Positions 26,241 to 37,312 of a stretch of 64,000 nucleotides of DNA are shown here, in pieces. Both the position numbers and the translations under genes were made by a program. This DNA comes from Adenanthera pavonina (taxonomy: Eukaryota > Streptophyta > Magnoliopsida > Fabales > Fabaceae), in assembly GCA_026686845.1 (NCBI GenBank), contig JAIVEN010000008.1, forward strand, positions 35,592,501 to 35,656,500, written 5' to 3'. The notes below the pieces were generated by a model, which saw only the letters and a program-made list of their open reading frames with translations, searched no databases and was not told where the DNA came from. Positions within the stretch are counted from its first letter, which is position 1; each line of letters opens with the position of its first letter.

Positions 26241-27100
26241 AAAATTAGATTAGGAATAACCTATAGTACCATCATGCACTTCCTTCATTAATTATTTTCA
26301 TGTATATGTAAACCTGGGGTCTGTAGTTTCAATCATTGACTATTTCTTTACTTACAAATTCATTGACATCTTTATTTCTAGCTTGGCACCACTTTGTATA
26401 TATTTTTCAACAGCTTCTTGATTAGGTCTATTACTTTTCTAGCTGCTTGATGGCTCTTATTTCTGGGTTATCAAGAAGTTGAGTTTGAATTGGAAATGTA
26501 GAATTAGTCTTGACATATGGTAAAATGTATCAAAATTAATTAGACTTTCTGATTGAATTTCATACAAAAGCCATTTTTTAACTATGTGAAAATACTCTCA
26601 ACAAAATGTCATATAGATTAGGAAAATTAAAATATTCTCAACAAAATGTTTTGTTAACTTTAGAGTAAGAAAAGCGTAGTTTTGCTCAGCCTTCACCTTA
26701 AGTCAAACTTTAGACAATCTTGGAATTCAACGGTAAGGACTAGATCACTGAATATTGGAATCTAGCCGTAAACCTATAGTAGATGCACTACCCTCTCAAA
26801 CAAAGAAGAAGAAAAGTCACTCAATTTCAATGCACACTATCTCTTTAGTTACTTATGCTCTGTAACTGACCGAATAAGAAAGGAAGAGAGGCTCTCATTT
26901 TTATCGTGATTATTCCACTAACTTCCTTAAAAATTTTTCATAATTAGGGAGAACATCATTAAAAAAAATATTCTTTTACTTGGTCAGTCTAATTCAAAAT
27001 ATGCTAACCAAAAAATAATAAATTAACCAAACCCTACTGGGCTTTCACCTATTATATGGCCCATCTAAGGGCGGACTCCAAAAATAGTCCAACATCTCCT
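26241..27100. other. Unassigned intergenic DNA
   Basis: No coding sequence was recognised. It may include the decayed end of the copia 3' LTR. Confidence 0.3.
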
Positions 27101-27109
27101 ACTCACACT

Positions 27110-27830
27110 TAGAGGTTGGAATATGCTAGATTTTAGTTAAATAGGTTAGACCTATATTATAAATCTAAAGTCTGAGCTTGGCCTATTAGACTATATAAAG
27201 CTTCATTTTAAGCTCAAGTTTAAGCCTTTAAAAAGCCTGACCTGACCTGAAACCTATTTAAAAGCCTATTAAAAAGTAAAGTGAAAAAAACTATCAACTT
27301 TAATTGAAAAAAAAAAAGCTTTGAATTTTAAACTTCTAGTTATCAAATGCATGATCCATATATATTTATCCTATAGCTTATATGTTTAAGTAACATAGTA
27401 AAAAATTAGCTAGTATCTTTACTTTTATAAACCTTACCCACCTCTTTTCTCTTATGATCTTATCGATATGAGACTTTCCACATATTAACTACTTACTCTC
27501 ACCAGTAAAAAAGTGGTAATACAAAAAGCAATGAAGAAGGATGTTTCAGCACATACAATGTTTGTCTCTGCACCTATTTCAATCAATTGGAGAAATAAGA
27601 ACATTCATAAAACTAATTTAGAATAATAATAATAATAATAGGCATAGTCTGATATACTTTTGATTAGATCTTACTTAAACAGACCAGACCTATTTAGTTA
27701 AATAGGCCTGCATGTAAGTCTGAGACTAGCCTATTTAGTTAAATATGTTAGATTAGGTTAGGCCTTATATAGGCCAAATTGTAAAGGGGCCTAGTCTATT
27801 TCTACTCCTAGTCGTATTTGATGGGACAAA
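27110..27830. repeat. MITE-like segment with AGGCCT/TTTAGTTAAATAGG motifs
   Basis: TTTAGTTAAATAGG occurs near 27135 and 27700 and again in varied form near 27740. GACCTATTTA and AGGCCT-type words recur in both orientations. The composition is like that of non-autonomous hAT families in plants, but no precise ends or target duplication were fixed. An (AAT)n run lies at about 27623-27640. Confidence 0.35.
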
Positions 27831-28899
27831 CATTTCATCTCATTGACCTTTCTCTTTCATACTAAGTGTTCTGCCATGATTGCAAGGGCACGAGGTCTCT
27901 ACTAGGGTGTTAATGTACTAGAAACCCCATTACAAGACTAGCACAAGAAGACAACAATTGTGTGCCTATTATATTTGTTCTTGTTATGATGTGCCACTAA
28001 TTACATAGGTTTATCTATACACTGCTCTCATAGCTAATCTAATCCCTCTTGAGTCATCTACATGACTCATATTGCCTTCTCATATACATAGTGTTCACAG
28101 TTATGTTGTTAACCAAAATAGCTGCATAAGGGACATGTCTTAAACACTAGTATAGTAGTGTATTCCAGGATAAATCTTCCTCCTGCCCAATTATCAATCA
28201 AATCTAAACTAGTCACTTTCCCAACATATGCCTTTTAAATCACATCAATTATGACCATAAGACATACATTAAAGTAACAGTCACAAAAGATAATTCATCA
28301 TGACATTGTCTAAGTCTTAAGGGCATCATGAAAGGAATATATTGCTTTCTAGGACTCACACAGTAGTGAAGCAGGGATACATTCACATACTTCCCTTTCG
28401 CGGTCTTATGCACATGCAGTATGAATTGCCTGCTACGGTGTTACTCTTTTCACAAGAGTGTATGTCGATTTTATAATTCACAACACTGTACAGACTTAAG
28501 TTTTGGATACTCACTGTGTCCAAAGCTAAAATCCTCCTTCTCTCATTACTCATGACGTTATATTTGAGAAGGATTTACTATTTGGCAACAGCTATCATGG
28601 ATAGTGGAAGTCCATGATTCGATTCATTCATATACTTGGATCTCATCCCAACACTTTTTTGTTAAGGCGACATATATCTTTTGTGTTTCTTTTTTACCAA
28701 AATAATGCTCTCATTGTATCACTAGTGAACACATAATGTTTCATCTTTTTCCACTCCTTATGAGTGTCAAAGGCGGTTGGTTGTGTAAGAAAGCCAATCT
28801 CACATGCCTGTATGACATACTCGATATTATATACACAGCCATACACATGATAATAAAAAAATATATTTAATCATAATCAAAATAACAAAAAAAGGTTTG
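27831..28899 (-). mobile_element. Probable 3' flank and LTR of the minus-strand copia fragment
   Basis: This lies directly downstream (minus strand) of a copia pol stop codon, where the 3' untranslated part and LTR would be expected. No clear polypurine tract or TG/CA ends were found, so the assignment rests on position only. Confidence 0.3.
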
Positions 28900-30890
28900 T
28901 TAAATTCTATGCATCCCTAAAGATTTTACATGCCTAGCAAGCACACTTTGCACTATAAGCTTTGTAAGGGGGTCTGCTAACATCTTATGCATTGATGTAT
29001 ATGGAATAAAAACATTCTTTTACGCAATGATATTTATGACAAAATTACATTTTGTATCTATGTATTTTGTCTTGCTGTCATAATTGGAGCCTTTTGTTTA
29101 AGCTATGGCTGATTGACTTGTTGGAGATTATGACCTAGGTCAATCATTGTATTATGAACATTGTTTTTCATTATGAAAAAAAAAAGTGTTTTTTCTTACA
29201 TTATTATATTGTTTGCATGTTTTCTTTATAATAATATCCTTGGATAAATTATTTTATGCTAAATGTTCCTAGTCAATCATCTTTGTGGGAAAATGATGAA
29301 CTAAGGCTATTATGATTTTATTTGATAATTATATGATAATTATGTATGAAGATACAAATGAAAATCATAAGTTCCTATTAGAGAATAGGCGCTGAATCGA
29401 CTCGTCATAAAATAACTGCATGGATCAAGTCATAAGCATATCTCATATATAACCGTGTCACTAAGCCCTCAGACCTGAGATCATCATGGCTTCCTACATG
29501 GGGAACACTATACTTTGGCATAGTTAAAAGTTACACTTAATCGGGAGATCATAAAGGCTATGATCGGGTATAGTGGAACTCGTGTGGAGTAAGATGAATA
29601 ACCAAGATGGAATTTGTCTCTCTAATTAATGGAGAGATATATCTGAGCCCCTCGATAAGTGAGACTGAGAAATGTATGGCCGTGCTTGAATGAAAGAGTT
29701 TCCATTTATTCTGTCAGTCTGCTCGGAGATCGAGAAAGTGATGGTTGAGTAAAATGAGAATGACGTTTCATGCCTCATACTTGACCCATATATCATGAGA
29801 CAAAAGGGATGTGATCAGGTTATATGATAGGTTACATCGGATCTCCGATCTCATACGATTTGAGTAGTCACAATGTCTTGCTAGAGGCCACTTGTGACTT
29901 GTAGGTCCAGTAGTGTTATTAGTCCACTACTAACATCATATGGGCCTACAGGGTTGCACATAAGAACAGGTCAACTCGACCTAGAATGTTCAGATTTATT
30001 AAATCTAAAATGTGTCTAGATTCAATGAATTTAATGCTCAATTTAGGGTGATAGAACTATATATATATTTGATATATATATATATATATATTAAAATTTG
30101 AAATATATATATGTTTGATATATTATATATTTGATATATATTGTATTATTTCAAAATATATATATTGTTCAAATTAATTCAAATAAATTAGTTTTAAATT
30201 TAATTTTATATGATAGATTTAAATTTAAACTAATGTCATAATTTAAATTTGATTCAGATTTAATTCTAAATTTGAGTTTAAACTAATAATATAAATTTGA
30301 TTTATATAATAAATTAAATCTATATTTGATTCTGGATAAAGATTAGGTAGTTAGTTTAATTTTAATCTATTAAATATATTTAAATTCAAACTAATCTATT
30401 TAATTAATATTTGATTTAGTTTAAATTATTGATTTAAATTAAACAAATATCAAATCCTATCTATATACTGATATAGACTAGGGTACAGAAAAAACACACA
30501 ATTCAAATCACCCTAAAGAGAGAGTAGCGACGAATGACAAACAACAGATGTATGGATGAACAGCGATGACGTACGAACGTACGGATTCCTAGGGTCTGGG
30601 GAAATGAAAAAGAACACCAATCGGAGGTAAATTCTTTTTCTACATCTCAATCTAAATAACATTGATGGATCAATGGGAGGAAATTTCTTGATAATTTTCC
30701 ACTGCGTGTATACTGAAATTCCCAACATGACTATCACAGTGTATCAGTACAAGATTCATCCTTTCATTACTGAGACCTAGATGTTCTAAGAAATTTTTCA
30801 GCCACATTGTTTATTGCATTGCTACAGAAGTAGCTGCGAATTTTGCCTCCATGATTGATAATGCAATGCACGTATGCTTCTTGCTGCTCT
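28900..30890 (-). mobile_element. Second copia fragment (RNase H end of pol), split by a solo LTR
   Basis: On the minus strand, 30890-30733 reads CIALSIMEAKFAATSVAMQ, a stop, then LKNFLEHLGL and LIHCDS. From 29113 to 28900 it reads GSNYDSKTKYIDTKCNFV, then ADPLTK and LARHVKSLGMHRI followed by a stop. This is the copia RNase H C-terminus. Joining the two parts at the shared TGACT restores a continuous reading across the gap, apart from single stops. Upstream homology ends abruptly near 30890, so only the 3' end of the element is left. Confidence 0.85.
29119..30727. mobile_element. Solo LTR (1.6 kb) inside the copia RNase H region
   Basis: The segment starts TGTTGGAGAT and ends TTCCCAACA, and is flanked by identical TGACT at 29114-29118 and 30728-30732. 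TG/CA ends, a TGTTGG/CCAACA inverted repeat and a 5-bp duplication mark an LTR. No gag or pol lies inside. It includes (TA)n stretches at 30060-30150 and a long AT-rich part with repeated TTTAAATTTA words up to about 30460. Confidence 0.85.
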
Positions 30891-30895
30891 ATGAG

Positions 30896-32590
30896 ATTTA
30901 GTTCATAAATAATTTTTAAAAATATTTAATTTTAATTTCTTTAATTCGTAAAAATATTTTTAAATCACTAAATTATTTTTTATTGCCAATGGTAAATAAT
31001 TTTATAATTAGAAAATCATTTTTTAAATGATCATAAATAGAAGAAAATATAAAACGCTTTTTTTTTTCTAATTCAAAAATCACGTTTTGGCTTTGTAGTT
31101 CATTAATGCCATTTGGGATTCTAATTTTTTTTTTGCCAGGGATAGTAAATCCTTATGATTTGGTATTATTGAATGGAAAATATTTTTGTTATTTTATATA
31201 TGATTTCAAGAATGGCAACTTTATTTCATTGAAGTTTTGATGGAATAGCCGTTGGCTTTATTCTTGAAATCAATTGAATGGGAGGAATGAAATTACAAAA
31301 CTAATCAATGAACCAAACAGACAAACAACAATGGGATTGCTTATTACATTCCATTAATCAAAGGGGGCATGACTTTTTCTCTCTTATTCCTTAACTTTCT
31401 TGTCTATTAACCATAATTGTATCCGTTAACTAGGTGAAAATTTTGTTCATTGCAAGTTATGTTATCGTGTTGCATTTTTTGTAACTAATAAATAATATAA
31501 TTCGGTCAAAGAAAAAAACTAATAAATAATTAATTTATTATAAATTATATATTTTATATTGATAATATCTGACAAATTAGACATTAAATAATTTTTTTCC
31601 CTTTCTATCATTAGTTACTATAAAACTTGGTTAATGACAGCCTAGGTAACTATTAATACATTTGGCATGATGGAATCCATGTTCATGAAATAGGAATAAA
31701 ATTGAATTTTTAAAGTGCATTTGATATAATATAGAATCTTTACATGATTTTTAATTTTAAAATATGTATATAATATAAAAAGATCAAAATATCCTTGTTT
31801 AATTTTTTGTTCTAGAAACTTCCCCATTGAAGTCGAATGACAAATAAAAGTTGCTGAATGAGACTAATGTTGACAATGATGTCATCAAAATTGGGGATGA
31901 CGGGGTGGTGAAGGTGTGGTGCGATGACAAAGGGTAGAGCCGATGTCGCTGGAATGAATGAGAATCAAGGAGTCAAAGCTCAGGCAAGAGCAAAAGTAAG
32001 GACAAAAATGGATCTAGGGAGAGTAAGCTATGAATAGGAGAAAGCTTATTTTGGAAAATTTGAGAGAAATGAATTCTGTAAGTAATAAATTTTAGGCATA
32101 CCAAACAATTTAATATATGGATTCTTATTTTATTTCCATTTCCAATTTCTCAATTCCAATTTAATATATAAGAAAATAATATCAGTATAATGTTTTTTCC
32201 TGTTTTGTACAAGAGTATTCACCGTCAAGGGCAGTAACTAATCCCTTCATTGGGGAAATCTCTCACTAAAAGGCAAACGTCTAATCACGAGATGCGTTTT
32301 GTTCTCATAGTTGAGGGATAAGATGAGGTTCCCACCCCGTGACACCCTACTGATTAATATTTTTTGCTTTTTAATTATAAATGTCCACTAGGAACAACAA
32401 GGGTTGGTTAGGACGCTGATGAGTCAAAGCAATCCTATCAAGCATTATCATCGACCGCCTTGTGTCAGCAAGAAGGTGGAGAGCTTGATCAAAGCCACAA
32501 ATATCAAATTAAAATCTAAATTATGCGACATCGCAGCCAGAGTATCAGTGTAATTTTGAATTTCAAGTTTTGAAAAAAAAAAAAATGAAG
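30896..32590. other. Intergenic DNA upstream of the CDK gene
   Basis: Mostly AT-rich. A purine-rich patch at about 31860-32050 has no long open frame or known motif. No gene is seen. Confidence 0.4.
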
Positions 32591-32604
32591 CCGTTGCTAA
32601 ACGG
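32591..32604 (+). promoter_or_regulatory. Inverted pair of MSA-type (AACGG) cores
   Basis: CCGTTGCTAAACGG contains AACGG on both strands, separated by 4 bases, about 130 bases upstream of the kinase ATG. AACGG is the core of the mitosis-specific activator bound by MYB3R factors, which drives plant G2/M genes including B-type CDKs. The match is to the core only, so activity is an inference. Confidence 0.55.
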
Positions 32605-32732
32605 TTCAGAGCGCCACTAACTGCTTCCCATGCCCTCATCTTCTCCTGATTGCATCATCTAAATCTGATGGTCATTCTGTCATTGACACTGTGAGAGACA
32701 TACAGAGAGTTGTTTGATTGCGAGAGAAAGCA

Positions 32733-34518
32733 ATGGACGCGTTCCAGAAGCTGGAGAAGGTAGGAGAAGGGGCGTACGGTAAGGTGTACAGAGCATTGGA
32801 TAAATCTACAGGCAAGATCGTTGCCCTCAAGAAGACTCGCCTCCCCGAGGACGAACAAGGCGTCCCTTTCACCACTCTCCGTGAGGTCTCCATTCTGCGT
32901 ATGCTCTCTAGGGATTCCCATGTCGTCAGGTCCCTCTCCTTCCCTTCCTTTTCAATTCCTCCTCTCCTCTTATCCTTCATTTCCATTTCTATATTCTAAT
33001 TATATCATTTTGGGGGAGAAAGGGCTTTGGAATTTTTCTGTCCTGGGTTTAGCAATTGTTGTCTTCTGGTTCCATTTTTCATCTTCAGCGCTACTTCACG
33101 CACTATTCTGGTCTCATGATCATCTCATTCCACAGTTTTATGATTCCTTTTTCCCCTTACGGTTACTATCACCGCCACATCTCTTGAATTTCTCAGCCGG
33201 TGGTTGTTGATTTTACAGCTTCATATATATATCGTGTCTTGATGAAGAAATTTCATTGTTTCTGATAGGTTGTTGGATGTAAAGCAAGGTCAGAACAAGG
33301 AAGGGAAGACGGTGCTCTACTTAGTATTTGAGTACATGGACACAGATCTCAAGAAATTCATTCGTAATTTCCGTGAAACTGGGGAAAACATCCCTGATCA
33401 TGTCGTCAAAGTAAGTAAATGACAATTTCTTTCGCGTGGCCACTACATTTCTTAAGAAGTGCTGTATGCGTTTTGGTTTCAGAGCTTCATGTACCAACTT
33501 TGCGAGGGCGTTGCTTTCTGTCACGGTCATGGAATCTTGCATAGGTAACCTCTTTCTTCTTTACTTCTTTCTTTCATTTTACGATAAACTGTAAATTAGT
33601 TAAGTCTTTTATGATGTTTAAGGGATTTGAAGCCCCATAACCTCTTGCTGGAGCGTGAAACCATGACGCTTAAAATAGCTGATCTTGGACTAGCTCGAGG
33701 ATTTACTGTGCCAATCAAGAAATACACCCATGAGGTGGTGCTACTGCTTGCATATTCAATCTGTTTTATGTTCCCTGCTTCGTTAGCACCATCAATTACT
33801 TTCTTTACTCTTTTCTTTTCTCTCCTTCTGTCTCTTCATTTGCAGATACTAACCCTGTGTTATAGAGCTCCCGAAGTGCTTTTGGGAGCCACCAGTTATT
33901 CAATGGCTGTGGATATGTGGTCTGTTGGCTGTATTTTTGGTATAACTTCTGATCCTAAAAAATGTTCAAACCTCCAGTTCAAACAAAGCCGTCGATTTGT
34001 TCATCTTTCAGTAGTTCTAATTTTATTTTCATCTCAACTTGTAGCTGAACTAGTTACCAATCAGCCACTCTTTCCAGGTGATTCCGAGCTGCAACAACTC
34101 CTGCATATATTCAGGTGACATGTTTACAAAATCTGTGACGGTTCTAATGAGTCAGACTTTGTAACCTACACTAGTTTTATAATATACCTCATGCTTCTCA
34201 TTTTTTGTGCAGGCTCTTGGGTACTCCAAATGAAGAGATGTGGCCAGGCGTTAGTAGGCTGATGAATTGGCATGAGTACCCCCAGTGGGAGCCTCAAGAT
34301 CTGTCAAAGGCTGTTCCTAATTTGGATGAGCTTGGACTGGATCTGCTCTCTGTAAGTCAGTCTACCTCATGCTATGGCCTTTGATTTTTCATCTTTCTCC
34401 ATAATAATTGACCCTATTTTCTTATCTTCAGCAAATGCTGCGATGCGAACCTTCAAAGCGGATTTCAGCAAAGAAAGCTTTGGAACACACGTACTTTGAT
34501 GATCCGGACAAGAAGTAA
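32733..34518 (+). CDS. B2-type cyclin-dependent kinase with divergent motifs
   Basis: Eight exons: 32733-32929, 33269-33410, 33483-33544, 33623-33734, 33846-33939, 34045-34114, 34213-34351 and 34432-34518. All junctions are GT-AG and in frame, giving 300 residues. Kinase landmarks are the glycine loop GEGAYG (11-16), K33, HRDLKPHN (133-140), D154 of DLG, T169 in the T-loop and APE (179-181). KKTRLPEDE, KKYTHEILTL and FPGDSELQQLL are typical of plant CDKB2, which pairs with mitotic cyclins at G2/M. Three positions differ from the family as I know it. The cyclin-binding helix is PFTTLRE instead of PPTTLRE or PSTTLRE. The inhibitory Thr14 is Ala. The near-invariant Trp in TLWYRAPE is Cys176. Catalytic residues are intact, so it may be active, altered in regulation, or an early-stage pseudogene. 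Confidence 0.88.
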
Positions 34519-35957
34519 CTTGTAGCTCAAGGAATCACCCCATCTATTGAATGATTAGAATTCAGGACTGACCTCTTGGTTTCCTCAAGCAGGCCCTTTT
34601 TTATCAAAATGACAAAATCTGTTTTGGGATTGATTAATTTCACCTTCGTTTACTTTCTATATGGCTGTCACATTCAAGGAAGAGGGCCAAGTGCACGTCT
34701 TTTAATTGAATGATCCATAGAAGCCATTTTTAGTCTTAGTGAAGAGGGTCAAAATGAATAAATGATGAAAAAAATAATATAATTATTCACTAACAATATT
34801 ATACTCGTTTGGCAAGTGCAATCTGAATAGAGGAACTTACTACTCAAATGTCACTCAAAATCCTTGTATTGGCTGAACATTCACGGGCAAGGTTCTTGCT
34901 CTCAGTAAAATAGCTAATATATAATTTAATCTTGTTTTTCATAATAGAACAGTATTTGGTTTTACATTGAAAATAAAATTTAAGCAGATTACTCTTTTCT
35001 TTTTTATTTGATAGATGTTTAACTATATATAATCCTTCTTTTTACAGTCAAAATTACACAAAAATATTAGTTTTAATTAGAAATATAGCTGATCAAAAGT
35101 TTATATTTTTAATTGATATTTATTTCTTATTTTAAATTGTGCACTTAATTTATTCTAAATTAAAAAATTAATTGTTTTTAGACATATATATATTAAAATA
35201 TTTATTATAATAGATATAAACCATATTTTGATTAAAATAATTGTAATTACAGAACATTTTAATTCAAATTAATCTATCACACTTTTAATAAAAATTAATT
35301 TAATTTTTATTATTTCCATCCAAATTAGCCTATTCTTTTTTCTTTGGCCAGACAAAATAGCCTAGTCCAAAATAATATAATTAGAATAAAAAGATAATAT
35401 AAGCACAACTCTAGTTTCTACCATTTATCCCAAAGCTCAGCACTTGATTTTTAACTCTGTTTTGCCACTTTAGAATCTCAATAAATATTTCTCATAGTGT
35501 ACTTCAAAATTTTGAATAAAAAGATTTGATTTATATTTCATGAGCTCATTGAGAGTTCTCACGAATATAAAAAGCTAACACAACAAGAGCAAATGAGAGA
35601 GATAAAAATGGCGAGAATAAAGTAAATAAAAATAGTATTTTTGCTCATTCAATCCAAAAATTAAGTTCTTTAGTCTTAAATAATTTGAATTTTTAAGACT
35701 TTTTCCTAATAAATTTTGTAAACTTGTGGTTCTTGATTGTAATTTTCAAAAATATTACTGTCACATTGTAGTTCTCCCGTTTCAGAAAAACACCATCTAT
35801 GCTGTTTCTTGATTACTTCATTAATTATGCTTTTGAAAGCTAACTTTCCCGCAGAAGAATGCAAATGATGAAAATTCAAAAATCTAATCTGAATTTTCAT
35901 TATGAGATTCAAAATATGCAGAACAAGTTTTTTATGTATTGTGATTTTGAAGTTTTC
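34519..35957. other. Intergenic DNA between the convergent CDK and remorin genes
   Basis: It holds the 3' flanks of both genes, which point towards each other. It is AT-rich and no gene or clear transposon is seen. Confidence 0.5.
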
Positions 35958-37276
35958 TTAGTGATGGCTGTTAGTATTGCAGGGGAAGAAGCAACCACAC
36001 GAACCGTGGTTTGAAAAATGTGGCTTATGGCGGTTCATCAGTTTCTGAGCTTGTTCAGTCGCCCTCTGGATTTGCTCCAGGTGCTGCTGTTTCGCTGCTT
36101 CTCTCCATTCCTCAGCTTTTCTGTGAACCACAGCCATCCTCTTCATCAATTTCTCTTCCAGGTTTGATTTCATCTTCTGTATTTTCACCTACACGACATT
36201 AATTAAATTTACCTTAGTTTCAAGAATGTGCTCTAAAACTAACAAATAAAAAAAAAAGAAACTTTGTAATTGAGATCTTGCTTTGTAATCTGTGAACAGA
36301 TTCAAGTTTCCAACGATGCAGGAAGCATAAAACAGTTCATTATCGAAACATCTGACTTCTAAATTCCAAAATCCACGTTGGTTAGTATTCTGGTTCAAGT
36401 TGCTTTGCTTAGTAGATATGTATTATATATGATGGGTTGGTCGGATAGTTTAATACACCAGAACGCTTAGTATCAAGGACAAGCTCTCAAGCTGTTTGAA
36501 ATTTTGACGAAAAGAAAAAGATAATAGAAAGCTTAGGAACCGAAGCCTAACTTTGTAATCTTTCCCTATGAACAGATTTATGCTCAGTGGTACAGAGAAC
36601 AGAAAACAGTGTATTATAAGAAATTAAGAACTATAAATTATAGAATCCTCCTGCTTCGTAGATTTCAATATGGGATTTGTTTGTTTCATTAATGAGTTGA
36701 ATAGTATAATACACTTGACTGCTGATTCCCCCACCTACCATCCACAGTCTACTCTCACAAATTAATAAACCCAGTGTGAACTCTCTTAAAATAATACTCG
36801 CGCTCATTATTATATCAAAGTTGAACAGGAAGAGACAAAGGAGAAGTACGACTGAGTGGTGTTCACTCATTATTCCCAATACTGTATCTAAGGAAGCGAT
36901 CACATGCGCTCCTTGTATAATATTGATAAATTATGACATCCAGGTTTTTTAGTGTACTATTTTATTTATGGGAAAAGTAATGGATCGAGGAAGACTCTCA
37001 AAGGTGAACCTGAACAATAAAATGATGATGAGGTTAGTGTTCCATTTGTAGCTGCGGGTGGCTCGAGGAGATGAAGCCAACAGCATGCCTGGCAAAGCAC
37101 TCACACTTTATTCAACAATTCGTATCAGCATCTCCGGTGTCATACTTGTATACACAGTGATAAAGATTCCGGGTTCCTAAACGTCCAGTATAAGGCCACA
37201 CCATGTGCAAGACATAGTAATCTGGACTTCTCTTGACTTTCACAGTTCAAACTGCTTGCAAAAGTGCAAGTTCCTA

Positions 37277-37312
<36 letters not shown>

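Noticed and set aside
31860..32050. Purine-rich patch possibly coding
   Set aside because: No open frame of useful length in any frame and no motif.
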